DNA from: Lyticum sinuosum
GTDB lineage: Bacteria > Pseudomonadota > Alphaproteobacteria > Rickettsiales > Midichloriaceae
Assembly: GCF_034471385.1 (NCBI RefSeq)
Contig: NZ_JARGYU010000004.1
Location: 1-23,027 of the forward strand
Direction of reading: 5' to 3'
Length of the DNA stretch: 23,027 nt
Positions 1 to 8,420 of this stretch are shown here, piece by piece. A program made the position numbers and the translations under genes. The notes beneath the pieces were generated by a model. That model was not told the DNA's origin. It saw only the letters and a program-made list of their open reading frames with translations, and ran no database searches. Numbering within the stretch: the stretch's first letter is position 1; each line of letters opens with the position of its first letter.

Positions 1-1
1 A

Positions 2-1257
2 CAGGAATATATCGCGGCAGTGAACGCTGAGGAAGTAAAAGAATATAATAAAAAAGAAGAAAAGTTGCAAAATAATAGAGAAAATTCTGAAATAATACTG
101 AAATGGCCAGTAACGGAGGAAATTATAGCAAGTATTATCGATGCAACAGTAAAAGATACTAAAAATTTAATAAATCAATTAATAAACGACCCAAATTTTT
201 CTAATGAGGAAAAAATAAATAAATTAAAGGAAATAGAGAGGGAAATACAGGAGGAAATGGAAAAAGATGCACAAAAATTGATTAATCAGAATAGTAAGGC
301 AAAACCTGTATTAGATCAAATGGATAAAGAATTTAAGAAAAATACCGATAAACCACACAAAATTACCGAATATTTGAATAAAAATAAGGAAAATTTCAAA
401 AAAGTGGGAATAACTGTGGGAGATGTTCAGAAGAGGCTTAAAAAACGTGTTGTGTTAAATAATATTGAACAAACAATAACAAAAGACTTCGAAAAAACTA
501 ATGAAGTTAGTTTTAATGAGGATAATTCGCGAGAAAAAGATCTTTTAAGTGATATGAGTTCCATAAAAGGAAATTTTTCAAGTTTTGCAAAATTGAAAAA
601 AAATAAAAAGACCTTGAAATAACAAAAGATTTAGAAAAAATTACTTCTAAAAAAACAGATTCTGAAGAAAAAAGTTCGAAAAAAAGCAGATCTCGCAAAT
701 AATATGAGCTCTATTAAAGGAAATTTTTCAAGTTTCGCGAAACTGAAGAAAAATAAAAAGACCTTGAAATAACAAAAGATTTAGAAAAAAGCGTTAATTT
801 AGAAAAAGACTTAAAAAAAGCTAGTTCTAAAAAAGCAAATCTCGCAAATAATATGAGCTCTATTAAAGGAAATTTTTCAAGTTTTGCGAAACTGAAGAAA
901 AATAAATAGACCTTGAAATAACAAAAGGCTTCGAAAAAACTAATGAAATTAGTTCTAAAAAAAACAAATCTTGCAAATAATATAAATTCTATCAAAGGAA
1001 GTTTTGCGAATTTTGCGAATCTGAAGAAAAACTAAAAAACCTTGAAATAACAAAAGATTTCGAAAAAATTACTTCTAAAAAAACAGATTCTGAAGAAAAA
1101 AGTTCGAAAAAAAGCAGATCTCGCAAATAATATAAATTCTATCAAAGGAAGTTTTGCGAATTTTGCAAATCTGAAGAAATCAAAAGAAAAAACTAGTATC
1201 AATGAAGATACTAGTTCAATAACAGTTAAAAGCCTGAAAAATAGTTATCAAAGATAG
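2..1257 (+). pseudogene. 3' part of a decayed repeat-containing protein gene
   Basis: I do not recognise the family. The reading frame is open from the left edge of the window, so the true start lies outside, and it runs to a TAA at 620-622. It encodes a hydrophilic, Lys/Glu/Asn-rich, probably helical protein. Beyond that stop the coding pattern continues in other frames up to a TAG at 1255-1257. A motif around 'MSSIKGNFSSFAKLKK' occurs three times (about 555, 705, 853) and two variants follow (about 980, 1130). Linkers read DLEITKDLEK once the frame is corrected. The frame changes are at A-runs (about 600-611, 675-685, 750-760, 950-965), and in-frame stops occur in the third and fourth units. 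It ends 3 bp from the stop of the converging minus-strand gene. I infer a secreted or surface repeat protein that has decayed. The first 620 bases could still be expressed as a shortened product. Confidence 0.7.
551..1185 (+). repeat. degenerate tandem repeats inside the decayed gene
   Basis: Five copies of a roughly 85-base core begin near 551, 701, 849, 979 and 1128. They are separated by variable linkers that give a spacing of about 130-150 bases. The linker at 634-705 is repeated exactly at 1062-1133 (72 bases identical), so at least one duplication is recent compared with the divergence of the cores. Copies one to three share the 'aaggaaatttttcaagtt' type core. Copies four and five share a variant with 'ggaagttttgcgaa'. 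Confidence 0.85.
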
Positions 1258-1260
1258 ATT

Positions 1261-1953
1261 TTAATAAAGCTTACAACAATGATCTTCTTTCTTTGCTGCA
1301 TTTTTTACAACATTTTTAGGATCATTTTTACCATTTACACCCTCTTTTATATTTTTTTGTTCATTTTTATTCTGATTATATACCATATAATCCATAGTTA
1401 ACCGTATTTCCTCTAATTTCATTTTTTTCCAATTCAATTCTGCTTCCTCTTGATTTAAACCCATATCAAAACAAATTTTAATTAAAGAATTCTTTTTTTC
1501 TTTATATGAATTTTCTATTTCTTGAACTGATTTATCTTTATATAAACTGTTATTTTTTAATTTTTTCTCAAATATATCAAGATCTTTTCTACCAGGTTCA
1601 AAATCGCAATTAAGAAGAATTTTGTTGGTATCAAATTTAAAATCAATACCCTTAAAAATCTCATTTACAATATCGTTTAATAGCTCTTTCCCAATTTTCC
1701 ATTTTTCTTCTTGAATACGTAATTCTTTTTCTTTTTCCCAAGCTATTTTTACAAAATCTTGATCTTTAAATAATTCATTGCTTCCTAGGAGAAATATGGA
1801 CTTTTCTTTTTCAATATTTTTAATTATTTTACTCTGATGTTCATTAATTTGTTTATTTAACTGCTGTTTATTAATTAGTAATTTTTCGTCTTTAAATCCT
1901 ATTAAATTGCCAGATATTACTATTTCATATGGAATTTGATTACTTTGTTGCAT
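1261..1953 (-). CDS. hypothetical charged protein with C-terminal Cys-Cys
   Basis: An unrecognised 230-residue protein beginning MQQSNQIPYEIVISGN. It has no signal peptide and no membrane segment. Residues about 25-100 and 125-215 are rich in Lys, Glu and Asn and look helical, possibly coiled-coil (around EKEKELRIQEEKW). The chain ends KEDHCCKLY, an unusual Cys pair close to the C-terminus. It converges on the decayed repeat gene, with stops 3 bp apart, and is divergent from the prepilin-peptidase-like gene. The composition matches its neighbours and the ORF is uninterrupted, so it is probably a real gene. A secreted effector is one possibility, given the neighbouring repeat gene and the Cys tail, but nothing in the sequence proves it. 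Confidence 0.7.
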   Translation of the reverse strand: MQQSNQIPYEIVISGNLIGFKDEKLLINKQQLNKQINEHQSKIIKNIEKEKSIFLLGSNELFKDQDFVKIAWEKEKELRIQEEKWKIGKELLNDIVNEIFKGIDFKFDTNKILLNCDFEPGRKDLDIFEKKLKNNSLYKDKSVQEIENSYKEKKNSLIKICFDMGLNQEEAELNWKKMKLEEIRLTMDYMVYNQNKNEQKNIKEGVNGKNDPKNVVKNAAKKEDHCCKLY

Positions 1954-2319
1954 AAAGCTTTAAAAAAATAAAATATTTTGATTAAATTTATTATTATCAA
2001 ATAATTGTAAGATTATTGGATAAAACGCTAATAGTATATCAAATTGAAAACTTTTATTCTATATTTTTTCTATACTTTATAAATATATATATCTCCTTAC
2101 AAATATCAAATAAATTATACTATTTCATATAAAAATTAATATAATATTATTAGTAATATAAATTTATAAAGTAAATTTTATTTATATAAAAATTTAATCT
2201 GGTTATATAAAAAATTATTTACATAGCAGATTTAATAAATAATGAATAAATAATAATATATTTTATAGGAAATTTTTCTATAAAAAATAGAAAAAATTAA
2301 AATTAAAAATTCATTCAAA
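1954..2319. other. divergent intergenic region
   Basis: 366 bases of almost pure A/T between two divergent genes. No ORF or RNA gene is visible. It holds the candidate promoter at 1972-2000 and an imperfect inverted repeat at 2271-2298 (arms aatttttctat and atagaaaaaatt, one bulge) about 20 bases before the ATG at 2320. The repeat could fold in the leader of the prepilin-peptidase-like mRNA. Confidence 0.5.
1972..2000 (-). promoter_or_regulatory. candidate promoter for the 1953 gene
   Basis: Reading the minus strand, TTGATA (1995-2000) is followed by a 17-base spacer and AATATT (1972-1977). The predicted start point falls about 10 bases upstream of the ATG at 1953. The -35 matches consensus 5/6 and the -10 4/6. 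In DNA this AT-rich such matches arise often by chance. Confidence 0.3.
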
Positions 2320-3072
2320 ATGCTTTCTTTTATATATATATTTCTACTATTTATCGGTTTAATTATAGGAAATCTTTTAACTACATTAATTTATCGTATA
2401 CCACGTAATTTAAACTTTGATGGAGGAGTTAATCTTGAATCTAAACCTTTTTGTGGATTTTGTCATCATCCACTTAAATTTTATGAATATTTACCACTAT
2501 TGAGCTGGATATTCGTAGGTAGAAAGTGTAATTATTGTAAATCAGAAATTCCAATAATTTATACTTATATAGAAATTATAGCTGCTATATCACTACCATT
2601 AAATTATGCTATAAAATGCTCAAATGGATTTACTGAAGCAAATTGTCAAGATGCTCTTATATCTTCTTTATATTGCTTTGCAATAATTTTAAATATTGCT
2701 ATATATCTTGAGTCACAAAAAATATACTATAATATAATTATTACATTAATTTTCTTAAGATTAATCAATCAAATATTAAATGGTAACTCATTTAGTGATT
2801 TTTTTATTAGAATATTATATACTATAGTTATTATTTTATCTTTTTGTAAAAATTATAAAAATGATATTCCTACTTTTATCTCAATTGGTACAATTTCCGC
2901 GACTTATGGTAATAAATTCGATTTTGTTATTATATTTATGATATTTTATACTTTAATGTATTTTTTCGAAAAAAAATACAAAATTTATTCTAAAAAATAT
3001 TTATCAAATGTAAATATAATATATTCTTATCCTATATGTTTATTTTTATTATGTATAATCTCATATTTTTAA
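2320..3072 (+). CDS. prepilin peptidase-like membrane protein (A24 family), active site altered
   Basis: 250 residues, close to the family length (about 250-290). The N-terminal membrane segment carries GLIIGNLLTTLIYRIP, the usual opening of type IV prepilin peptidases. It is followed by the cytosolic zinc-binding loop with C45-x2-C48 and C70-x2-C73. The remainder is a row of hydrophobic segments (about 80-95, 115-130, 136-150, 162-176, 185-215, 232-250). These enzymes cleave and N-methylate type IV prepilins and pseudopilins at the inner membrane using two aspartates. Here the first Asp position aligns with Tyr129 (context AIYLES instead of the usual FIDL). The second, normally in GxGD, aligns with Asp182 in NYKND. 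Catalysis is therefore doubtful. It could be a degenerate or specialised paralogue. It converges on the FliK-like gene 26 bases away, with no pilin gene nearby. Confidence 0.75.
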   Translation: MLSFIYIFLLFIGLIIGNLLTTLIYRIPRNLNFDGGVNLESKPFCGFCHHPLKFYEYLPLLSWIFVGRKCNYCKSEIPIIYTYIEIIAAISLPLNYAIKCSNGFTEANCQDALISSLYCFAIILNIAIYLESQKIYYNIIITLIFLRLINQILNGNSFSDFFIRILYTIVIILSFCKNYKNDIPTFISIGTISATYGNKFDFVIIFMIFYTLMYFFEKKYKIYSKKYLSNVNIIYSYPICLFLLCIISYF

Positions 3073-3073
3073 T

Positions 3074-3098
3074 ATTACTTTTTATAAAATTTAGTAAT
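3074..3098. terminator. possible bidirectional terminator hairpin
   Basis: ATTACT (3074-3079) and AGTAAT (3093-3098) form a 6-bp inverted repeat with a T-rich and A-rich loop. It sits exactly between the converging stops at 3072 and 3099 and is flanked by T-runs and A-runs on both sides. The stem is short and A/T-rich, so its strength is uncertain. Confidence 0.35.
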
Positions 3099-4805
3099 TT
3101 AAAAATTTTTCTTAAGAATTATATCATATAAAGTATTTTTAATATTATCATAAATTTTATTTAATTTACTTTTTGAATATATATATTCAATATTATTACT
3201 ATCTTTTAGTAAGAATACATTTTTATCATCATCATCGTTGGTAAAAGTATTATCTATATTAATATTATAATTTTGTGAATTATCTTTTGGATTATCTTGC
3301 GGATTTTGTTTGTAATTGAACCCTTTATCTTCTTTATAATCAGATGCCCCATTATAATCTTGTTTATTATAATATTCCGAATTTTGATTATTATCATCAA
3401 ATATCTCATTTTTATTTTTTATGAGATCAAATACTATTGTAATCTCTTTATTATTAATATTATTCGGATTATATATTTTTTCATGTTTATTATGCAACAT
3501 AGGATGAATTATTTTATATAAATCATTAATATTATTTTGTAATAAACGTAAAGTAGAAAAATTTTCTGTTGAAATTTTTACTATTATTTCATTCTCTATA
3601 ATCTTAGAATCAAATTCTATATAACCTAATTTTTTAGGAAATAATTCTAACTTAAATTGAGAAACATTATTGTCATTTTCTATTTTCAGTTTTGCAATTA
3701 TTTGATTAATTATTGCATTCGATAATACTATTGTATCTTCATTTTCCAAGCTAGAATTCACTGTTACTAAAGTATTGCTATATTCAGGAATATAAAAATT
3801 TTTTAAATTTATCTGTTGCAGTGCAAATGTTGTCTCTGAATCAATATCTTTTATAGATTCAATAATATCATAATTACTTAAATTAAAATTTAAAGCTGAA
3901 TTATTAAAATCAAAAAGCCCATTTTGTATTTTTTGATATTTAATAGGTGAATTATCATCAGAAAAATTATCAGTATTTTTAAATATACTATCATATAAAT
4001 TAATATAGTATAAATTTTCAATATATCCAAAAGATGATATATTATTATCATCATACTCTATTTTATTATCCGAATAGTCTATATCTATTCTTTTTAGTGG
4101 AAATTGATTTGTGTTTGTATTATTACACCAAGAGTTATACATACTTGGTATAAGATAATAATTTTTGAATACCAAAAGACCATTTTCTAATATACAATCA
4201 TCTGCTTTATCATAAAAATTATTATTTACATCAAGATTATCTATTACTGAGAGATTATATAAAGAATATTCATTATCTATATTATCTATATTTATATCCT
4301 TATTATCATGTAAATTAATCTGCTTTTCTTCTAAATCTTCTACATAAGAATTAATATCATATATATTTATATCTTTATCTTTATTATCATGTAAATTAAT
4401 CTGCTTTTCTTCTAAATCTTCTACACGAGAATTAATATCATATATATCAGCATATATATCAGAATTATCATTATGATTTGTTTCTAAGTTCTCTATTATA
4501 TTAGATTTTATATTTTCTGTATTAATACAATCATCATTTCTTTTTGGAGAATCTAAATTTTTTGTTGAATTAATATTATTATCAGGATTATTGTAAATAT
4601 CTTTATTATTTATATTTGAATCTTCTAATGTATTTTTTTGAGAAGATATCTGATTTTCAGATGTTATTTTTAGACTACTTTTTTTGAGATTATTGAGAAT
4701 ATAAGAAAAAAGATTCTCATCATCATTTTTTGTTAAATAATAACTATTATTATATTCATGAGATGATATACAATTGAAATCATTTAACTTTAAATCGTTT
4801 GACAT
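3099..4805 (-). CDS. fliK: FliK-like flagellar hook-length control protein
   Basis: 568 residues. The C-terminal part (about 365-470) matches the FliK C-terminal (Flg_hook) domain pattern: a segment 'LELFPKKLGYIEFDSKI', then 'IIVKISTENFSTLRLLQNNINDL'. These correspond to the family's 'L.P..LG.v.v.i......v.v.f.a....r..L......L' layout. FliK is exported through the flagellar type III apparatus and switches it from hook to filament export through this domain. The first 350 residues are low complexity, rich in Asn, Asp, Ile and Ser, as is usual for the variable FliK ruler, and carry a 27-residue tandem repeat. The start MSNDLKLNDF is the first ATG. No other flagellar gene is in the window, so function depends on genes elsewhere. 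The domain match is by eye and the family call is moderately sure. Confidence 0.6.
   Translation of the reverse strand: MSNDLKLNDFNCISSHEYNNSYYLTKNDDENLFSYILNNLKKSSLKITSENQISSQKNTLEDSNINNKDIYNNPDNNINSTKNLDSPKRNDDCINTENIKSNIIENLETNHNDNSDIYADIYDINSRVEDLEEKQINLHDNKDKDINIYDINSYVEDLEEKQINLHDNKDINIDNIDNEYSLYNLSVIDNLDVNNNFYDKADDCILENGLLVFKNYYLIPSMYNSWCNNTNTNQFPLKRIDIDYSDNKIEYDDNNISSFGYIENLYYINLYDSIFKNTDNFSDDNSPIKYQKIQNGLFDFNNSALNFNLSNYDIIESIKDIDSETTFALQQINLKNFYIPEYSNTLVTVNSSLENEDTIVLSNAIINQIIAKLKIENDNNVSQFKLELFPKKLGYIEFDSKIIENEIIVKISTENFSTLRLLQNNINDLYKIIHPMLHNKHEKIYNPNNINNKEITIVFDLIKNKNEIFDDNNQNSEYYNKQDYNGASDYKEDKGFNYKQNPQDNPKDNSQNYNINIDNTFTNDDDDKNVFLLKDSNNIEYIYSKSKLNKIYDNIKNTLYDIILKKNF
4300..4448 (-). 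repeat. 81-bp tandem repeat inside the fliK-like gene
   Basis: Two nearly identical copies with a period of 81 bases start at 4300 and 4381. They encode a 27-residue unit containing VEDLEEKQINLHDNKD. The few differences lie at the Tyr/Arg codon before VEDLEE and at the copy edges. In-frame tandem duplication of this kind changes the length of the FliK ruler region without breaking the protein. Confidence 0.85.
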
Positions 4806-4908
4806 TTTTTATTTTTTTGAGAATTATTAAAATTTTTGTTATTTTTAATTAAAAATTAAATATTTTAGTTTTTATTAGTATTTTACTTATTATTTTTATT
4901 TATTATAT

Positions 4909-7755
4909 TTAATAACTTTTAGATATAATTTTTACTTGTTTTTTTACTGCTAAAAGCATATCTAATTTAAGTTTAGCCATTTCTATTACTTGATGGGGTA
5001 TTCCAGCAAGTGCAGCAACATGAATGCCATAAGATCTATCTACATATCCTAGTTTGACTTTATGAGTAAAAAAGATTCTTTCTCCTCTTTCAATAATTTC
5101 TAAATGATAGCATTCACAGCGATTCATTTCATTAACTATTTCATTTAATTCATGATAATGCGTTGCAAAAATAGTACGTCCTTTAATTCTCTCATGTATA
5201 TCATGTAAAATAGAATGAGCAATAGCTAATCCATCATATGTTGAAGTTCCTCTTCCAACTTCATCTAATATTAATAATGATTTATCTGTAGCATTGTTAA
5301 GAATATTAGCAGTTTCAAGCATTTCAACCATAAAAGTTGATTGGCCTGAAGCAATATCGTCTGCAGATCCAATTCTACTAAATATTGCATCAACAATTCC
5401 TATTTGAGCATTAGTAGCAGGAACATAGCTGCCCATTTGAGCCATAATAACAATTAAAGCATTTTGTCTTAAAAATGTACTTTTTCCAGCCATATTAGGT
5501 CCAGTAAGTAAAATTACTTTATTTTCATATTTATCATTTTTTAATAAATCAAAATTTATCTCATTACTATTTTGATGAGTTATATTTAAATTACAATCAT
5601 TAGATGTAAAATTGTCAACATTTCTTTCAACAATAGGATGTCTACCGCCATGTATACTAAAAATAGTATTATTTGTAACTTTAGGCCGTGTATAACCATA
5701 AATGTCTGCTACATGAGCTAATGTGCATGCTATATCTATTTTTGCTAATGCAAAAGTAATAATTCCTAAAGAATCTGAATATTCTACGACCATTCTTATT
5801 AATTTATTCATTATTTCTATTTCTAAATTTTGAATAGATTCAGTATAAAAAAGAAGGTTCTGTTCTATTTTTTGGAGTTCTTCAGTTTTATAACGAGCAC
5901 TATTAACAAGAGATTGTTTATGATGAAATAAAGGATTATTTAAATTTTTTGCATTTTTAAGAGAGATATCGATGTAATACCCAATAATATTATTATATTG
6001 TATTTTTAAATTATCAATTTTGGTAATTATTCTATATTTTTCAACTAACTCAGAAATCTTTTTTATTTCTTGTTTTTTTTGCTCATATAATTTATCAAGT
6101 TGAATATTATAATCTGGACGTATAAAACTTTGTATTCCGTCCTGTTCTATAATATTTTCTCTAAATGTTTGTTCTAGTTCATATCTTAATTGTTCTGCGC
6201 CACCTAATTGATCTTTTAAACATAATAATCCATTTACTAAATCATCGTTACCATACAATATTTCACAGATTGAAAAAATCTTTGAAAAAATATTACGTAT
6301 TGCAAGTAAATCATTAATATTACATCTTCGAGTTGTTATTCTCATAACAATTCTTTCAATATCTGGTAAGCTGCTCATTATATTCATAATATCTTTCCTT
6401 ATAGAAGGATTTTTTATAAACCATTCAACATTATCTAATCTATCATTAATCACTTCAACATTCGTTAATGGAAAAATAATATTATTTTTTAATAATCTAC
6501 GACTAAACGCTGTATTTGCATAATTTAAAACATTAAAAAGAGTATTTTTATGCTCACCATTAATACTATAACATAACTCTAAACCTTTGCGAGTTGCTTT
6601 ATCAATCTGAAGATAATCCTTAGAGCGTAATTTAGAAGGTTTTTTGAGTAATGGAGCTAAATCCTTTTGGGTATAACTTATATATTCCAGAAGAGCACCA
6701 GCCGCAGATAATTCGTTTTCTGTAAAATCTCCAAATCCATCAGTGAAAGAGACTCCATAATGTTTTGTAATATTAGTACGCACACGGTCAAAACAAAACA
6801 TTTGATTAGGTCTACGAGTTATAGCTTTTATAGAATTAAGATCTATTATATCCTCAAGAAAAGATGACAAACTATCAGGAACAATTATTTCCTGTGGCAT
6901 TATTCTATATAACTCATCATGTAGATGAGATAATTCAACAGTATTAATTATAAATTCTCCAGTTGAAATGTCGGCCCATGCTATTGCAACTTTAGTTGAA
7001 TAATCAATATTATCATTTTTATTTATTATATTATTATCTTCAATATTATTTTCAAATTTTTCTGTATTATCTAATTTTATTGAATTATTCGTATAATTTA
7101 TAATTTTTTTATCAATATCAATTTGATTTATGTCAATTTTATCATAATTATTATTATCAGGATTTTCAAAATAATTATAAGATATATTTGTTTTACTATC
7201 GTTAAAAGATTGATTATTATCAACTGAAAATTTATTTATACTATTAATATCTAGATTTTCATTAATATTATCATGACTTTTAATTTTAGTTCTTTTTTTA
7301 ACAAAAAAAATAGATGCAAGATAACTATTACTAGAATTATCAAGCATATATTCATCAATAATAGTCCCAGGAGTTACAACTCTTACAACTTCACGTCTCA
7401 CAACACTTTTATAGCCACGTTTTTTTGCCTCATTAGGCGTTTCTAGTTGTTCGCATATAGCAACTTTATAGCCTAATTTTACAAGTTTAGGTAAATAATT
7501 ATCAATAGCATGGTATGGAATACCACACATTGGAATTCCATCTCCTCTACTTGTTAATACAATACTTAAATCTTTACTTACTAATTTTGCATCTTCATAA
7601 AAAATCTCATAAAAATCACCCATTCTATAAAGTAGTAAAGTATCAGGATAATTATTCTTAATACTAAAATATTGTTCCATCATTGGAGTTAAGTTAGCTT
7701 TAGCTTCATGATCTGAATTTTTAATATTATTGAGATTATTTTTTTTTCTACTCAT
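4909..7755 (-). CDS. mutS: DNA mismatch repair protein MutS
   Basis: 948 residues against about 850-890 in most bacteria. MutS binds mismatches as a dimer and recruits MutL after ATP binding. The mismatch-reading motif GDFYE lies at residues 46-50 (Phe48, Glu50). Walker A is GPNMAGKST at 752-760, Walker B and the signature are LDEVGRGTSTYDG from about 830, and ATHYHEL follows. The end lacks the long tail of the E. coli protein. The extra length is an insertion of about 95 residues, rich in Asn, Asp and Ile, between domain I (ends near 'SYLASIFFV', about 155) and the connector domain, which resumes at KVAIAWADISTGEF (about 255). Both flanks are well conserved, so the gene appears functional and the insert tolerated. 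Its start is 307 bases from the divergent tRNA-Leu. Confidence 0.96.
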   Translation of the reverse strand: MSRKKNNLNNIKNSDHEAKANLTPMMEQYFSIKNNYPDTLLLYRMGDFYEIFYEDAKLVSKDLSIVLTSRGDGIPMCGIPYHAIDNYLPKLVKLGYKVAICEQLETPNEAKKRGYKSVVRREVVRVVTPGTIIDEYMLDNSSNSYLASIFFVKKRTKIKSHDNINENLDINSINKFSVDNNQSFNDSKTNISYNYFENPDNNNYDKIDINQIDIDKKIINYTNNSIKLDNTEKFENNIEDNNIINKNDNIDYSTKVAIAWADISTGEFIINTVELSHLHDELYRIMPQEIIVPDSLSSFLEDIIDLNSIKAITRRPNQMFCFDRVRTNITKHYGVSFTDGFGDFTENELSAAGALLEYISYTQKDLAPLLKKPSKLRSKDYLQIDKATRKGLELCYSINGEHKNTLFNVLNYANTAFSRRLLKNNIIFPLTNVEVINDRLDNVEWFIKNPSIRKDIMNIMSSLPDIERIVMRITTRRCNINDLLAIRNIFSKIFSICEILYGNDDLVNGLLCLKDQLGGAEQLRYELEQTFRENIIEQDGIQSFIRPDYNIQLDKLYEQKKQEIKKISELVEKYRIITKIDNLKIQYNNIIGYYIDISLKNAKNLNNPLFHHKQSLVNSARYKTEELQKIEQNLLFYTESIQNLEIEIMNKLIRMVVEYSDSLGIITFALAKIDIACTLAHVADIYGYTRPKVTNNTIFSIHGGRHPIVERNVDNFTSNDCNLNITHQNSNEINFDLLKNDKYENKVILLTGPNMAGKSTFLRQNALIVIMAQMGSYVPATNAQIGIVDAIFSRIGSADDIASGQSTFMVEMLETANILNNATDKSLLILDEVGRGTSTYDGLAIAHSILHDIHERIKGRTIFATHYHELNEIVNEMNRCECYHLEIIERGERIFFTHKVKLGYVDRSYGIHVAALAGIPHQVIEMAKLKLDMLLAVKKQVKIISKSY

Positions 7756-8062
7756 TTTTCTACTTATTAAAATGATTTTCTATTTTTTTTATAACTTTGT
7801 TTCTAAATATTATATTTTTTATAGTTTAAGCATTTATTATATAAGTTATTATATATTTATAAATATGTTTTTTTATTATATAAAATAAATACTAATTTCT
7901 CATATTTAGGTAAATTTTAATGAGATAATATATATAGTGATTTAGTATTAATAAAATATACAATTAAATTAATTTTTAAAATATTTTTTATTTATATATA
8001 TTTATTTTTTTTTAATGACATGATATAAATAAATGGTCAACAGTAAATTATCATACTAATAT
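7756..8062. other. divergent intergenic region mutS / tRNA-Leu
   Basis: 307 A/T-rich bases with no ORF. The best tRNA promoter candidate is TTTATT (8001-8006), 17 bases, TATAAA (8024-8029), which would start transcription about 27 bases before the tRNA. The match is weak. I see no clear mutS promoter. Confidence 0.4.
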
Positions 8063-8149
8063 GCCCAAATGGCGAAATTGGCAGACGCGCTAGCTTCAGG
8101 TGTTAGTAACTGAAAAGTTGTGGAAGTTCGAGTCTTCTTTTGGGTACCA
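8063..8149 (+). tRNA. tRNA-Leu(CAG)
   Basis: A complete class II tRNA. The acceptor GCCCAAA pairs with TTTGGGT, with a G1-U72 wobble at the top. The D region is GCGAAATTGGCAGACGC. The anticodon stem CTAGC/GTTAG closes the loop TTCAGGT with anticodon CAG at 8097-8099. A long variable arm (8105-8121) is typical of tRNA-Leu. The T arm contains GTTCGAGTC, the discriminator is A73, and CCA is encoded in the genome (8147-8149). It reads CUG codons. It strongly resembles the E. coli CAG isoacceptor around the anticodon arm. The terminal G-U pair is unusual. Confidence 0.95.
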
Positions 8150-8266
8150 TATAAATTATAAATTATAAAATATTATCATAAAATATTAAAACTTTTATTT
8201 AATTTTGATAATTTCTTGTTACTTATATAAATATATAAATGAAAACAAAAATTATTTAGTAAATTT

Positions 8267-8301
8267 AATTTATTGAATGTTTTTTGTCTTTTCAATAAAT
8301 T
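8267..8301 (+). terminator. inverted repeat downstream of tRNA-Leu, possible terminator
   Basis: A perfect 11-bp inverted repeat, AATTTATTGAA (8267-8277) and TTCAATAAATT (8291-8301), has a 13-base T-rich loop and is followed by ctaattttta. It lies between tRNA-Leu and the rpmG promoter. The stem contains only one G-C pair, so termination strength is uncertain. Confidence 0.35.
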
Positions 8302-8312
8302 TCTAATTTTTA

Positions 8313-8341
8313 TTGACTATCTATTTTTTTTAATCAATAAT
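8313..8341 (+). promoter_or_regulatory. promoter for rpmG-lolD
   Basis: TTGACT (8313-8318), a spacer of exactly 17 bases, and AATAAT (8336-8341) each match the sigma-70 consensus at 5 of 6 positions. The predicted start is near 8348, giving a leader of about 70 bases before the rpmG ATG. It would drive both rpmG and lolD, which are 50 bases apart. Confidence 0.55.
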
Positions 8342-8420
8342 CAAAGATTAGTATTATTTTTTAGTAAAACCATTTACTACATTTTTATTAATATCTGTTA
8401 ATTTACTATAAATTATTAAT

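Noticed and set aside
513..995. Two minus-strand frames rich in Phe and Leu
   Set aside because: They are reverse readings of the Lys/Glu-rich repeat units of the decayed plus-strand gene. Their similarity to one another comes from the repeat alone.
551..1185. CRISPR array
   Set aside because: The repeats are coding in origin, about 85 bases long, diverged, and separated by related rather than unique spacers. No cas genes are nearby.
3297..3521. Plus-strand frame coding Ile/Phe-rich peptide
   Set aside because: It is the antisense of the Asn/Asp-rich FliK-like gene; such frames are expected opposite A/T-rich codons.
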